Of a stretch of 64,000 nucleotides of DNA, positions 33,602 through 43,647 are shown piece by piece. The notes beneath the pieces were generated by a model. The model did no database searches, was not told the origin of the DNA, and saw nothing but the letters and a program-made list of their open reading frames with translations. The position numbers and the translations under genes are program-made. The stretch lies in assembly GCA_003331305.1 (NCBI GenBank), contig QOQB01000001.1:1-64000 (forward strand), given 5' to 3'. The stretch is from Flavobacteriales bacterium. Its GTDB lineage: Bacteria; Bacteroidota; Bacteroidia; Flavobacteriales; Flavobacteriaceae. The first letter of the stretch is position 1. Each line of letters begins with the position of its first letter.

Positions 33602-34108
33602 ATGGAAACTACACCAAAATTAGGAACCTACAGCTACCGTTTTGGACTTATTGCAGCAGGCACTAGCATCGTATTTAGCCTAATGCTTTACTTTATGGAC
33701 ATGACCTATAATCAACCACCCATAATTCAGGCTTTTAACGTACTTATTCCAACAACGCTTGCCGTTCTAGCAATAGTAAATTTTAAAAAAGACAATCAAG
33801 GCTTGCTTTCGTTAAAGCAATCCATTAAGATGGGAGTTGGCGTATTCTTGGTTACAGGAATCATAGGCCTTTTTTATTTTGCCATTTTTATTACTGTGAT
33901 TGAACCAGATTTTGTTACCAATACGGCACAATTGCAAGCCGAAACACTGCGAGAAACTAATCCTGAACTAGGCGAGGATGTCATCCAAATGCAACAAGAT
34001 AATACAGAGAAATTTTTCTACATGAGTTTTCCATTCATATTGATTATGAACGTCATTATAGGTCTTGTTATAGGGCTTGTAACTGGATTATTTGCAAAAA
34101 ACAGCTAA
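33602..34108 (+). CDS. DUF4199-family membrane protein
   Basis: A 168-aa protein with four hydrophobic segments (FGLIAAGTSIVFSLMLYFM, VLIPTTLAVLAIVNF, MGVGVFLVTGIIGLFYF, FPFILIMNVIIGLVIGLVTGLF) and an acidic loop between the last two. This matches the DUF4199 pattern of Bacteroidetes, whose function is not known. Its stop codon abuts the TTG start of the glycosyltransferase, so the pair is co-transcribed, a common pairing in this phylum. Confidence 0.85.
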   Translation: METTPKLGTYSYRFGLIAAGTSIVFSLMLYFMDMTYNQPPIIQAFNVLIPTTLAVLAIVNFKKDNQGLLSLKQSIKMGVGVFLVTGIIGLFYFAIFITVIEPDFVTNTAQLQAETLRETNPELGEDVIQMQQDNTEKFFYMSFPFILIMNVIIGLVIGLVTGLFAKNS

Positions 34109-35086
34109 TTGGCAAAACACCCACAATTATCGGTAATTATTCCTTTTTTGAACGAAATAGAGTCGCTACCTGAACTCTATCCGTGGATCGTTCGTACTTT
34201 AGAAAAAGCTGCCCTTTCTTTTGAACTCATTTTAATTGATGATGGTAGCACCGACAGTTCTTGGTCCTGGGTTGAAGAAATTGCAGAGAACGATAAGCGC
34301 GTGTTAGGCATTCGCTTTTTGCGTAACTATGGTAAATCCCAAGCATTACACGCAGGTTTTTTACAATGTAACGGAGACGTTGTATGTACCATGGACGCGG
34401 ATTTACAAGATTCTCCTGAGGAGTTACCCGATTTATATCGCCTAATCACTGATGATGATTATGACATGGTTTCGGGTTGGAAAAAAAAGAGATATGACTC
34501 TATTTTGTTTAAAAACACCCCCTCTAAAATTTTTAATTGGGCAGCACGCAGAGTCTCGGGCATCAAATTGCACGATTTTAATTGCGGACTCAAAGCATAT
34601 CGTTCAGATCTTGTGAAGACAATTGAGGTCTATGGTGAAATGCACCGCTATATACCAGTACTGGCAAAGCAAGCTGGCTTTATTCGGATAGGGGAAAAAG
34701 TAGTGCGACATCAAGCGCGAAAATTTGGACATTCCAAATTTGGCCCAGAACGATTTGTAAAAGGTTTTTTAGACCTTATAACACTTTGGTTTTTGCATCG
34801 ATTTGGACGACGTCCTATGTATATTTTTGGGTTGATTGGAAGCATAATGCTTCTACTAGGGTTTAGCTTCGCTATATATTTAGGTTTCGATAAGCTTTTT
34901 GTCAATCCGTCTGGAAGGCTGATTGCCGATAGGCCACAATTTTACGTAGCCCTCACCACTATGATTTTAGGTAGTCAGTTTTTTTTAGCAGGATTTATTG
35001 GAGAAATTATTGTTCGAAATCGAGACCACAAATTGCGCTACAAAATAAAAGAAACGATTAGCCCCAACTCAAACGGGAATACGTAA
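34109..35086 (+). CDS. Family 2 glycosyltransferase with two C-terminal membrane helices
   Basis: A 325-aa enzyme of the DPM1/GtrB type that moves a sugar from a nucleotide donor to a lipid carrier at the inner membrane. Motifs: LSVIIPFLNEIESL, DDGSTDSSW, TMDADLQDSPEEL (metal-binding), and HRYIPVLA with RKFGHSKFG. Two hydrophobic helices follow (about 235-290). The start is TTG at 34109, directly after the DUF4199 stop in the same frame. The family begins with a few residues before LSVIIP, and no ATG is available before the motifs, so TTG is the best choice. Confidence 0.93.
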   Translation: MAKHPQLSVIIPFLNEIESLPELYPWIVRTLEKAALSFELILIDDGSTDSSWSWVEEIAENDKRVLGIRFLRNYGKSQALHAGFLQCNGDVVCTMDADLQDSPEELPDLYRLITDDDYDMVSGWKKKRYDSILFKNTPSKIFNWAARRVSGIKLHDFNCGLKAYRSDLVKTIEVYGEMHRYIPVLAKQAGFIRIGEKVVRHQARKFGHSKFGPERFVKGFLDLITLWFLHRFGRRPMYIFGLIGSIMLLLGFSFAIYLGFDKLFVNPSGRLIADRPQFYVALTTMILGSQFFLAGFIGEIIVRNRDHKLRYKIKETISPNSNGNT

Positions 35087-35091
35087 ATTTG
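35084..35091 (+). promoter_or_regulatory. -7 promoter element of the phosphoglucomutase gene
   Basis: TAAATTTG overlaps the stop codon of the glycosyltransferase and ends 17 bp before the ATG at 35109, supporting that start over the GTG at 35094. Confidence 0.55.
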
Positions 35092-35108
35092 TCGTGCAAA
35101 AACACTTC

Positions 35109-36815
35109 ATGAGCACATCTTTTTTAGAACAAGTAGACATTTGGCAAAAAGCACCTTTTGACAATGAAACGCAACAAGCAGTTGCCGCATTGAAAAACAA
35201 CCCAGAAGCCCTAGAAGATGCCTTTTATAAAGATTTAGAATTTGGCACAGGCGGAATGCGAGGGGTTATGGGTGTCGGCACGAACAGAGTAAATAAGTAC
35301 ACTTTTGGGCGTACAACGCAAGGACTGAGCAACTACATAAACAGTCAATTTACAACAGAAACACCACGTGTTGTTATTGGGTATGATTGTCGTCACAACA
35401 GCAAAGAATTAGCAGAAATTGTAGCTGACATTTTCGCTGCAAACAATATCGACGTATTCCTTTTTACTGATCTTCGTGCCACTCCAGAAGTGTCGTTTGC
35501 CGTACGTCACTTAGGTTGTCATTGTGGAGTTGTACTCACCGCATCACACAATCCGCCAGAGTATAATGGCTATAAAGTCTATTGGCAAGACGGAGGGCAA
35601 ATTGTACCACCGCAAGACCGTGCTATTATTGATGAAATCAACAGAACAAATTATCAGGACATACGTTTTGACACACAACAAAGCCGAATTCAACATATTG
35701 ATTCAGATGTTGACCATGCGTTTCAAAAGGCTTCTGTAGAAGTTGGGCGGATTGGGAACGGAAACAGAAGCGCTGTTAAAATTGTTTTTACCTCATTGCA
35801 CGGAACTTCCATCACCGCCATTCCGCAAGTGCTCAAAGCAGCAGGTTATGATAATGTCAGCATCATTGAAGAACAAGCAAAACCTGACGGAAATTTTCCA
35901 ACTGTAAATTCTCCAAACCCCGAAGAACCTGAGGCATTGAAGATCGCCATGCAAAAAGCAAATGACATTGGTGCAGATATCGTGATTGGAACCGACCCCG
36001 ATGCCGACAGATTGGGGATTGCTGTGCGAAATGAAAACAACGAATTAGAACTTTTGAATGGTAATCAAACTATGGTTGCTATGACGGACTTCATCCTAAG
36101 CAAAGGAAGTTTTACAGATACTGACAATGCTTTTGTGGGCTCTACGATAGTTTCCACTCCCATGATGCTGTCTTTGGCCAAGCATTACGGGATTGAGTGC
36201 AAACTTGGACTTACAGGGTTTAAGTGGATTGCCCAGATGATAGAACATTATCCCAACCAAAAGTGTCTTGGTGGTGGCGAGGAAAGCTTTGGTTTTATGG
36301 TGGGAGATTTTGTTCGTGATAAAGATGCCGTCACAGCTGCTTTGTTAGCTTGCGAATTGGCAGCAGAGGCTAAATCGAATGGAAGTTCATTTTTTAAAAC
36401 GCTGCTATCCATATATAATAATTTAGGCCTTTTTCAAGAACGGTTGGTATCTCTAGTGAAAAAAGGAAAGGCAGGGGCAGCCGAAATTGAAACACTAATG
36501 AAGGAATTACGCAACAATCCGCCCAAAACCTTAGACGGTAACACCATCACACATATTGAAGATTACGCATCGGCAACTCGCTACAGCTTGCAATCACAAG
36601 AAAAAGAAATAATACCTTTGCCCAAAGCCAACGTATTGATTTTTATAGCTGAAGATGGTACACGAGTAGCTGCTCGTCCCAGTGGAACAGAACCAAAAAT
36701 TAAGTTCTACTTGAGTGTAAATACTTCATTAAATGCCACAGAAAACTACAGAACAACTAAAGCGGTTTTAGATCAAAAAATCAACCGTATTTTGACTGAA
36801 TTAGGCATATCATGA
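35109..36815 (+). CDS. Phospho-sugar mutase (phosphoglucomutase type)
   Basis: Interconverts hexose 1- and 6-phosphates. The 568-aa protein has the catalytic phosphoserine loop (LTASHNPPEYNGY), the metal-binding GTDPDADRLG, the sugar-binding GGGEESFGFMVG and the C-terminal phosphate-binding RPSGTEPKIKFY. The ORF track starts at a GTG five codons earlier; the ATG fits the promoter and the usual MSTSFLEQV-like beginning. It overlaps the ABC transporter gene by 4 bp (ATGA). Glucose or mannose phosphate specificity cannot be decided from sequence alone. Confidence 0.95.
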   Translation: MSTSFLEQVDIWQKAPFDNETQQAVAALKNNPEALEDAFYKDLEFGTGGMRGVMGVGTNRVNKYTFGRTTQGLSNYINSQFTTETPRVVIGYDCRHNSKELAEIVADIFAANNIDVFLFTDLRATPEVSFAVRHLGCHCGVVLTASHNPPEYNGYKVYWQDGGQIVPPQDRAIIDEINRTNYQDIRFDTQQSRIQHIDSDVDHAFQKASVEVGRIGNGNRSAVKIVFTSLHGTSITAIPQVLKAAGYDNVSIIEEQAKPDGNFPTVNSPNPEEPEALKIAMQKANDIGADIVIGTDPDADRLGIAVRNENNELELLNGNQTMVAMTDFILSKGSFTDTDNAFVGSTIVSTPMMLSLAKHYGIECKLGLTGFKWIAQMIEHYPNQKCLGGGEESFGFMVGDFVRDKDAVTAALLACELAAEAKSNGSSFFKTLLSIYNNLGLFQERLVSLVKKGKAGAAEIETLMKELRNNPPKTLDGNTITHIEDYASATRYSLQSQEKEIIPLPKANVLIFIAEDGTRVAARPSGTEPKIKFYLSVNTSLNATENYRTTKAVLDQKINRILTELGIS

Positions 36816-38635
36816 GTCCCATTCGGTATATATTACGTTACGCGCTTCCTTACAAGGGGTACATCGCACTTAATATTGTGTTTAATGTGCTGTACGCGCT
36901 TTTTAATGCCATCTCTTTTTTGGCTTTAATGCCCATGCTGGAAGTGCTTTTTGGCAACAACAAAGCACCATTAGAAATGCCTACACTAAAAGGAAGTGAA
37001 TCCTATCGTGAATATGTGTTTGATTCATTTAGATTTCAAATTGCTCATTATGCACAAGACGATGCTGTTAAGGCATTAATGCTGGTTATAGGTGGTGTTT
37101 TAATAACCTTTTTACTAAAAAATCTCTTTAATTATTTTGCTGTCTTTTTTATTACTTATATGCGTAATGGTGTTGTTAAAGACATACAACGAAACCTCTA
37201 TAAAAGGTTGATTTCATATCCTGCAAGTTTCCATGCCAACAACAAAAAAGGAGATACTATAGCCCGTGTTACATCTGATGTAACAGAAGTACAGCGCTCT
37301 TTTTTAAGCGTCTTTGAAATGCTAATAAGAGAACCTTTTACCATTATTTTTGCGTTAACTGCCATGTTTGCTTTGAGTACAAAGTTGACACTGTTTGTTT
37401 TGGCATTTATTCCTATTGCAGGATGGCTTATTTCAATTATTGGAAAAAGCTTAAAATCACGGTCAGAAAAAGTACAGCGAGAACAGGGAGAACTGCTGTC
37501 CTATTTGGAAGAATCTCTTACGGGAATACCCATCATTCAAATCTTTACAGCAGAAGGTATTTTCAATAAAAAATTTGCTGCTATCACCCAACGACTTTTT
37601 AATTTTTCAAATAAACTTATTCACAGAGAAAGTCTTGCAAGCCCAATAAGCGAATTTTTAGGAGTTGCTGTAATTGGTGTTATACTATATATAGGTGGGC
37701 GCCTTGTTTTGGTTGAGCAATCGCTAAGCGGAGAAGAATTCATCACATATATGACTTTGGCTTACGGTGTACTGACTCCGGCTAAATCTATGAGTAGAGC
37801 TGTATACAGTATTCGAAAAGGTAACGCTGCAGCGCAACGTATTATGGAATACCTCTTCCACAAATCAGAAATTCAATCTCCGAAAGAGCCCATAGTACTT
37901 CCTGAATTTTCCTCAGAAATCATTTTTGACAAGGTCCAGTTTAGCTATGAAGAAGAAACAGTAATTCATGGATTAAATTTAAAAATACCAAAAGGACATT
38001 CTGTAGCTCTGGTAGGTGCATCAGGAAGTGGTAAAACAACCTTAGCAAACTTATTAGCGCGTTTTTACGACCCGCAAAAAGGGACCATAAAAATTGACAA
38101 TACACCTATTAATTTGGTAGATCTAAAAGAGCTTCGTAGCATGTTTGCTTACGTAACGCAAGACGCCATACTTTTTCATGACTCGGTAAAAGAGAATCTA
38201 CTTGTAGCAAAGCCAAACGCAACGAATAAAGAAATCGAAAAGGCGCTACAGATTGCCAACGCATCTGACTTTGTAAATCAGCTCCCGCAAGGCATCGACA
38301 CCATTATTGGTGATGCTGGAAACAAACTTTCGGGTGGACAAAAACAACGTTTGGCCATCGCCCGTGCCGTACTTAAAAATCCGCCTGTCATGATTTTGGA
38401 CGAAGCTACTTCGGCTTTGGATACCGAATCAGAAAAACTTGTTCAAGATGCCCTTCAAAAAATGATGCAAAATCGTACTTCGCTTGTCATTGCACACCGT
38501 CTATCCACAATCAAAAGTGCAGATGAAATCATTGTACTGAACAAAGGAGAGATTGTAGAAAGAGGCACACATAAAGAAATGATGGCACAAGAAGGCATGT
38601 ATAAAAAACTGATTGATTTACAATCATTTAACTAA
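36812..38635 (+). CDS. ABC transporter, fused permease-ATPase (MsbA-like)
   Basis: A 607-aa half-transporter that works as a homodimer. Six transmembrane helices lie in residues 1-330 and an ATP-binding domain in about 365-600 with Walker A (ALVGASGSGKTTL), Q-loop (AYVTQDAILF), signature LSGGQKQRLAIARA and Walker B (VMILDEATSALD). The overall pattern is that of lipid A/lipid exporters in Bacteroidetes. It overlaps the sugar mutase by 4 bp and precedes the RNA methyltransferase by 4 bp, giving a three-gene operon. Confidence 0.93.
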   Translation: MSPIRYILRYALPYKGYIALNIVFNVLYALFNAISFLALMPMLEVLFGNNKAPLEMPTLKGSESYREYVFDSFRFQIAHYAQDDAVKALMLVIGGVLITFLLKNLFNYFAVFFITYMRNGVVKDIQRNLYKRLISYPASFHANNKKGDTIARVTSDVTEVQRSFLSVFEMLIREPFTIIFALTAMFALSTKLTLFVLAFIPIAGWLISIIGKSLKSRSEKVQREQGELLSYLEESLTGIPIIQIFTAEGIFNKKFAAITQRLFNFSNKLIHRESLASPISEFLGVAVIGVILYIGGRLVLVEQSLSGEEFITYMTLAYGVLTPAKSMSRAVYSIRKGNAAAQRIMEYLFHKSEIQSPKEPIVLPEFSSEIIFDKVQFSYEEETVIHGLNLKIPKGHSVALVGASGSGKTTLANLLARFYDPQKGTIKIDNTPINLVDLKELRSMFAYVTQDAILFHDSVKENLLVAKPNATNKEIEKALQIANASDFVNQLPQGIDTIIGDAGNKLSGGQKQRLAIARAVLKNPPVMILDEATSALDTESEKLVQDALQKMMQNRTSLVIAHRLSTIKSADEIIVLNKGEIVERGTHKEMMAQEGMYKKLIDLQSFN

Positions 38636-38639
38636 CATT

Positions 38640-39854
38640 ATGCGCTTACACAAAAACCTCGTTTTGGCTGTTTTAAATGGTCTTCAACAAATTTTTAATG
38701 AAGATAAATACGCCGACAAAGTTGTGGCGCAAGTACTCAAAAGCGATAAACGCTGGGGAAGTCGCGACCGTGGTTTTATTGCAGAAACTTCCTATGAAAT
38801 TGTGCGCTGGAAACGCCTTTACGCGACCATTGCTGAAGTACAAGAGCCTTACAATAAAAATGATTTATGGCGGATTTTTGCTGTTTGGGCAACATTGCGT
38901 GGATATCCCCTTCCCGATTGGAAACCTTTTGTTGGAACGCCAACTAGGCGTATAAAAGGACGATTTGAAGCATTACGGAAAGAACGCAAATACCGTGAGT
39001 CTATCCCCGACTGGTTGGACGAACTGGGAATGCATGCCTTGGGAGAAAAAAAATGGGAACAGGAACTTGAAGCCCTAAATACCATGGCGCCAGTTGTATT
39101 ACGCGCAAACACCATAAAGACACTTCCTAAACTCTTGCGAAATACATTGCTTGAGGAAAAAATAACGACACAATTCTTGTCTAAGTATGCTGATGCATTA
39201 ATGCTTGATGAACGTAGTAATGTGTTTAGTACAGAAGCATTTCAAAAAGGTCTTTTTGAGGTGCAAGATGCTGCTTCTCAATGTGTTGCGCCTTTTACGC
39301 AAGCAGAATCGGGCATGCGTGTTATTGATGCCTGTGCAGGAGCGGGTGGAAAATCGCTACATCTTGCTGCCTTTATGCAAAACAAAGGGCAACTTATTGC
39401 ATTGGATATCCATCAATACAAACTACGTGAGCTTAAACGCAGAGCAAAACGCGCTGGTGCACACAACATAGAAACACGCTTGATTGATTCTACCAAAGTG
39501 ATAAAAAAACTGCATCAAACAGCAGATCGAGTTTTGCTTGATGCGCCCTGTAGTGGCTTTGGGGTATTGCGCAGAAATCCAGATGCAAAATGGAAACTAA
39601 GTCAAGAATTCATTGAACGTATTCTGAAAGAACAACAACAAATCCTAACGCAATATGCGCATATGGTAAAACCTGGCGGGAAACTCATATATGTTACATG
39701 TTCCATATTGCCACAAGAAAATGAGGCACAAATTGCTCAGTTTTTACAGTCAGAAATCGGCAAAGCTTTTTCACTAGAAAAAGAAAAACACTTTTGGCCC
39801 TCCGTCCATGGGTTTGACGGGTTTTATATGGCGCGCCTTCAAAGGGCTGTTTAG
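38640..39854 (+). CDS. RNA m5C methyltransferase of the RsmB/NSUN family
   Basis: A 404-aa S-adenosylmethionine-dependent enzyme that methylates cytosine in RNA, probably 16S rRNA. The SAM site is DACAGAGGKSLHLA; the catalytic Cys residues are in DAPCSGFGVLRRNPD and VTCSILPQENE. The ORF-track start at 38613 lies inside the ABC gene; the ATG at 38640 (MRLHKNLVLAVL) is 4 bp after that stop and is preferred. The N-terminal domain is not the NusB-like one of E. coli RsmB, so the exact target is uncertain. Confidence 0.92.
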   Translation: MRLHKNLVLAVLNGLQQIFNEDKYADKVVAQVLKSDKRWGSRDRGFIAETSYEIVRWKRLYATIAEVQEPYNKNDLWRIFAVWATLRGYPLPDWKPFVGTPTRRIKGRFEALRKERKYRESIPDWLDELGMHALGEKKWEQELEALNTMAPVVLRANTIKTLPKLLRNTLLEEKITTQFLSKYADALMLDERSNVFSTEAFQKGLFEVQDAASQCVAPFTQAESGMRVIDACAGAGGKSLHLAAFMQNKGQLIALDIHQYKLRELKRRAKRAGAHNIETRLIDSTKVIKKLHQTADRVLLDAPCSGFGVLRRNPDAKWKLSQEFIERILKEQQQILTQYAHMVKPGGKLIYVTCSILPQENEAQIAQFLQSEIGKAFSLEKEKHFWPSVHGFDGFYMARLQRAV

Positions 39855-39926
39855 TTTGTTGATAAATAAGTGGGTTTCGTTTATTTTTTACACTCATAAT
39901 ACTAGTCAAGCGAGCAGTAGTATCCC

Positions 39927-39934
39927 TATTTTTG
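39927..39934 (+). promoter_or_regulatory. -7 promoter element of purL
   Basis: TATTTTTG ends 17 bp before the ATG at 39952. Confidence 0.55.
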
Positions 39935-39951
39935 TGGTTTAATCATTGTCT

Positions 39952-42900
39952 ATGATTTGTTTTTTTGGTGACCCAAAACAGCACCTATACGTAGTCCAGA
40001 AAGAACTTCCGATATCGGAAGAAGACCAAAAAAAGCTAGAGTGGCTTTTTGGCGGCTACCCCCTTCTCAGAAAATCATTTGTGCAAGCTGCGCTAATAGG
40101 GCCACGTATCAGCATGATTACACCCTGGAGTACCAATGCTGTGGAAATATGTCATAATATGGGAATTAAGGATATAATTCGCATTGAACAGTTTTGGGCA
40201 GAAGAAAACGTGAGTCCTTTTGATGCCATGGTGCATCAGCGTTTTAATGAGTTAGACCAACATATTTTTGACACCAAGCGTTCTGCTGAATCTGTCACTT
40301 ATATCGGAGATATTACGGCTTACAACGAACAAGAAGGCCTATCGCTAAGCAAAGATGAAGTATCCTATCTGGAGGATTTAGCAAAGCGACTCGGTCGAGA
40401 GCTTACAGACTCTGAAGTCTTTGGGTTTTCTCAAGTAAACTCGGAGCATTGTCGGCATAAAATTTTTAATGGTACGTTTATAATCGATGGTAAAACAAAA
40501 AAGCAATCGCTATTTGATCTCATCAAAAAAACATCTAAAAAGAATGGCGCAAATCTTGTTTCTGCATATAAAGATAATGTCGCTTTTATCAAAGGGCCAA
40601 CACTTGTACAGTTTGCACCAAAAAGACCAAATGTACCTGATTTTTATACCAAAAAATCGTTTCTTTCTGTATTATCGCTCAAGGCAGAAACTCATAATTT
40701 TCCCACAACCGTAGAGCCTTTTAATGGTGCAGCTACTGGCTCGGGGGGTGAGATCAGAGATCGTTTGGCAGGTGGGCAAGGCTCTATTCCAATGGCGGGA
40801 ACTGCCGTATATATGACCGCATATCCACGATCAGAAGCCAATCGTCCTTGGGAACAACTTCCTCCCAGACCGTGGCTTTACCAAAGCCCTGAAGACATAC
40901 TGATAAAAGCATCCAATGGTGCCTCCGATTTTGGAAATAAATTTGGACAACCGCTAATTGCTGGCTCGCTACTCACGTTTGAACACAACGAAAATGAGCA
41001 AACTATTGGCTATGATAAAGTCATTATGCTTGCGGGGGGAATAGGCTATGCTAAAGCACAGCAAAGTCTCAAAAAAATACCGAAAAAAGGCAATAAAATT
41101 GTGGTTATGGGTGGCGACAATTACCGTATTGGAATGGGAGGTGCTGCCGTGTCATCGGCCGATACAGGTGCTTTTGAGTCGGGAATTGAACTTAATGCCG
41201 TACAGCGCTCAAACCCTGAGATGCAAAAACGTGTTGCCAATACTGTCAGGGCTGCTGTTGAAGCCGAAAACAACCCTATTATTTCTATCCACGACCACGG
41301 AGCAGGCGGACATTTAAATTGTTTATCAGAACTTATAGAAGAAGTCGGTGGGACAATTAACTTAGACACATTACCTGTTGGCGATCAAACGTTATCGGCA
41401 AAGGAAATTATTGGAAATGAGTCGCAAGAGCGTATGGGACTTATTACCAACTCTCGTGGACTGGAACAATTAAAAGAAATTGCCGCACGTGAGCGAGCTC
41501 CTATTTTCGAGGTAGGAGAAACCAAAGAAAATAATCACTTTGAAGTGCGCTCGGAAAAGAGTGGTCGATCACCCATTGATTTAGCGCTCTCTGACTTTTT
41601 TGGAAAAACGCCAAAAACAATCATGCAAGACAGCACCAGTGAAACGGCTTATGCAGCGATACCAGAACCAAAATCGCTTGAGGAAAGTGTAGCTTGGTTG
41701 CTTAAGCTTGAAGCCGTGGCTTGTAAAGATTGGCTAACGAACAAAGTAGACCGCTGCGTTACAGGGCGTGTAGCACAACAACAATGTATTGGACCGCATC
41801 AATTGCCATTGGCAAATTGTGGTGTTATGGCATTTGATTTTGAAGGAGTTCATGGCATGGCAACATCTGTTGGGCATGCACCACTTGTTGGACTTATCGA
41901 TGCTGGTTTGGGAAGTAAAAATGCTATCGCAAAGGCATTGACCAATATTATTTGGGCGCCTATTTCAGGAGGTCTATCCTCGGTGAGCTTGTCAGCAAAT
42001 TGGATGTGGGCGTGCAATAATCCTGGAGAGGATGCGCGACTTTACGAAGCTGTAAAAGCCTGCTCAGATTTTGCTGTCAGTCTAGGAATCAATATTCCAA
42101 CAGGGAAAGATTCCCTGTCTATGAAACAGAAATATAAAGATCAAGAAGTTATTGCGCCAGGAACAGTAATCATTTCTGCTGCGGCTCATTGTAATGCCAT
42201 TGATAAAGTCATAACGCCTGAGCTCAAGGATGGTGGCGGGCATGTATATCGCATTGATTTGTCGGACTCTGTGGCTGCATTAGGAGGCTCAGCTTATGGT
42301 CAACTCAATCAAGCTATTGGCACGCAAGCACCCGATGTTGCCAAAGCAAAGTATTTCAAAACAGTGTTTAACGCTATTCAAAAAGAATTACAAAAAGGCA
42401 CAATCGTAGCTGGACATGATATTAGTTCTGGCGGACTCATTACTACATTGCTCGAAATGTGTTTTGCTGCTGATGGACTCGGTATGGATGTCAAATTACC
42501 AAAATCTGAATGTAGCACCGAACAAACGCTTTTATCTGAGCAAGTTGGAATACTCATCCAAACAGATGATGCAACGGCATCAAAATTGAAGAAAAAAGGA
42601 ATTACAATTGAACGCATTGGAAAGCTAACGAAAACAAATACGTTGGTTATTAAAGCGGGTAAAACAGACTATAAATTTGATATTCCAGCATATAGAAAGC
42701 ATTGGTTTAAAAGCTCTTACTTATTAGATCGCAGACAAAGTGGGGAAGAAAAAGCTGCAGCACGCTTTGAGTCATTTGATAAAACCCCGTTGCAATTCAA
42801 CTTTCCAAAAAGTTTTGATGGCATTCTCAAATCAGAATCAAAGCCCAAAATAAAGGCAGCTGTACTTCGTGAAAAAGGCAGCAACTCAGAACGTGAAATG

Positions 42901-43593
42901 GCCTATATGATGCACCTGGCGGGCTTTGAGGTCAAAGATGTTCACATGACGGACCTAACTTCCGGGAGAGAAGATTTAAGCGACATACAATTGCTTGTTG
43001 CCGTGGGCGGATTTTCCAATTCAGATGTCCTTGGTTCAGCGAAAGGCTGGGCAGGAACCATCAAGTATAACGAAAAAGCAAAACAAGCAATCCAGGTATT
43101 TTTTGAACGTCCTGACACGCTTAGCCTAGGAGTTTGTAATGGTTGTCAACTATTTATTGAATTAGGATTATTACATCCATACCACAAGGAAAAACCGCGT
43201 ATGCTGCACAATGATTCGGGTAAGTTTGAATGTGTGTTTACAGATGTTGTAATTGAAGAATCACCTGCCATTATGTTGCAGCGATTACAAGGCAGTAGAT
43301 TGGGAATTTGGGCCGCTCACGGTGAGGGTAAATTTGTATTCCCAAAAGAAGAAAAAGCTTATGCTATATCTGGGAAATATGCATATGACTCCTATCCGTC
43401 AAACCCGAATGGCTCTGATTTTAATGCCGCTATGGTGAGTAGTGAAGATGGACGCCATTTGGTGATGATGCCCCACCTAGAACGTTCTATTTTCCCATGG
43501 AATTGGGGACACTATCCGCAAGACCGAACAGACGCTGTTAGCCCATGGGTTTTGGCATTCGAAGACGCCTTCAACTGGATTTCGAATAGGTAA
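39952..43593 (+). CDS. purL: Phosphoribosylformylglycinamidine synthase, single-chain form
   Basis: Converts FGAR to FGAM with glutamine and ATP in purine synthesis. This 1213-aa form fuses the synthetase halves with a C-terminal glutaminase. Motifs: VNSEHCRHKIFNG and KAETHNFPTTVEPF in the synthetase core, HDHGAGGHLNCLSEL, and the glutaminase region with the nucleophile Cys in LGVCNGCQLFIELG and a distal His in AAHGEGKF. The ORF-track start is a TTG two codons earlier; the ATG fits the promoter. It stands alone with a 97-bp gap before it. Confidence 0.97.
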   Translation: MICFFGDPKQHLYVVQKELPISEEDQKKLEWLFGGYPLLRKSFVQAALIGPRISMITPWSTNAVEICHNMGIKDIIRIEQFWAEENVSPFDAMVHQRFNELDQHIFDTKRSAESVTYIGDITAYNEQEGLSLSKDEVSYLEDLAKRLGRELTDSEVFGFSQVNSEHCRHKIFNGTFIIDGKTKKQSLFDLIKKTSKKNGANLVSAYKDNVAFIKGPTLVQFAPKRPNVPDFYTKKSFLSVLSLKAETHNFPTTVEPFNGAATGSGGEIRDRLAGGQGSIPMAGTAVYMTAYPRSEANRPWEQLPPRPWLYQSPEDILIKASNGASDFGNKFGQPLIAGSLLTFEHNENEQTIGYDKVIMLAGGIGYAKAQQSLKKIPKKGNKIVVMGGDNYRIGMGGAAVSSADTGAFESGIELNAVQRSNPEMQKRVANTVRAAVEAENNPIISIHDHGAGGHLNCLSELIEEVGGTINLDTLPVGDQTLSAKEIIGNESQERMGLITNSRGLEQLKEIAARERAPIFEVGETKENNHFEVRSEKSGRSPIDLALSDFFGKTPKTIMQDSTSETAYAAIPEPKSLEESVAWLLKLEAVACKDWLTNKVDRCVTGRVAQQQCIGPHQLPLANCGVMAFDFEGVHGMATSVGHAPLVGLIDAGLGSKNAIAKALTNIIWAPISGGLSSVSLSANWMWACNNPGEDARLYEAVKACSDFAVSLGINIPTGKDSLSMKQKYKDQEVIAPGTVIISAAAHCNAIDKVITPELKDGGGHVYRIDLSDSVAALGGSAYGQLNQAIGTQAPDVAKAKYFKTVFNAIQKELQKGTIVAGHDISSGGLITTLLEMCFAADGLGMDVKLPKSECSTEQTLLSEQVGILIQTDDATASKLKKKGITIERIGKLTKTNTLVIKAGKTDYKFDIPAYRKHWFKSSYLLDRRQSGEEKAAARFESFDKTPLQFNFPKSFDGILKSESKPKIKAAVLREKGSNSEREMAYMMHLAGFEVKDVHMTDLTSGREDLSDIQLLVAVGGFSNSDVLGSAKGWAGTIKYNEKAKQAIQVFFERPDTLSLGVCNGCQLFIELGLLHPYHKEKPRMLHNDSGKFECVFTDVVIEESPAIMLQRLQGSRLGIWAAHGEGKFVFPKEEKAYAISGKYAYDSYPSNPNGSDFNAAMVSSEDGRHLVMMPHLERSIFPWNWGHYPQDRTDAVSPWVLAFEDAFNWISNR

Positions 43594-43647
43594 AATCAAA
43601 AAAATATCGTTTTTTTGGCTATTGGCTTTTTGTCAACTCACTAATTT

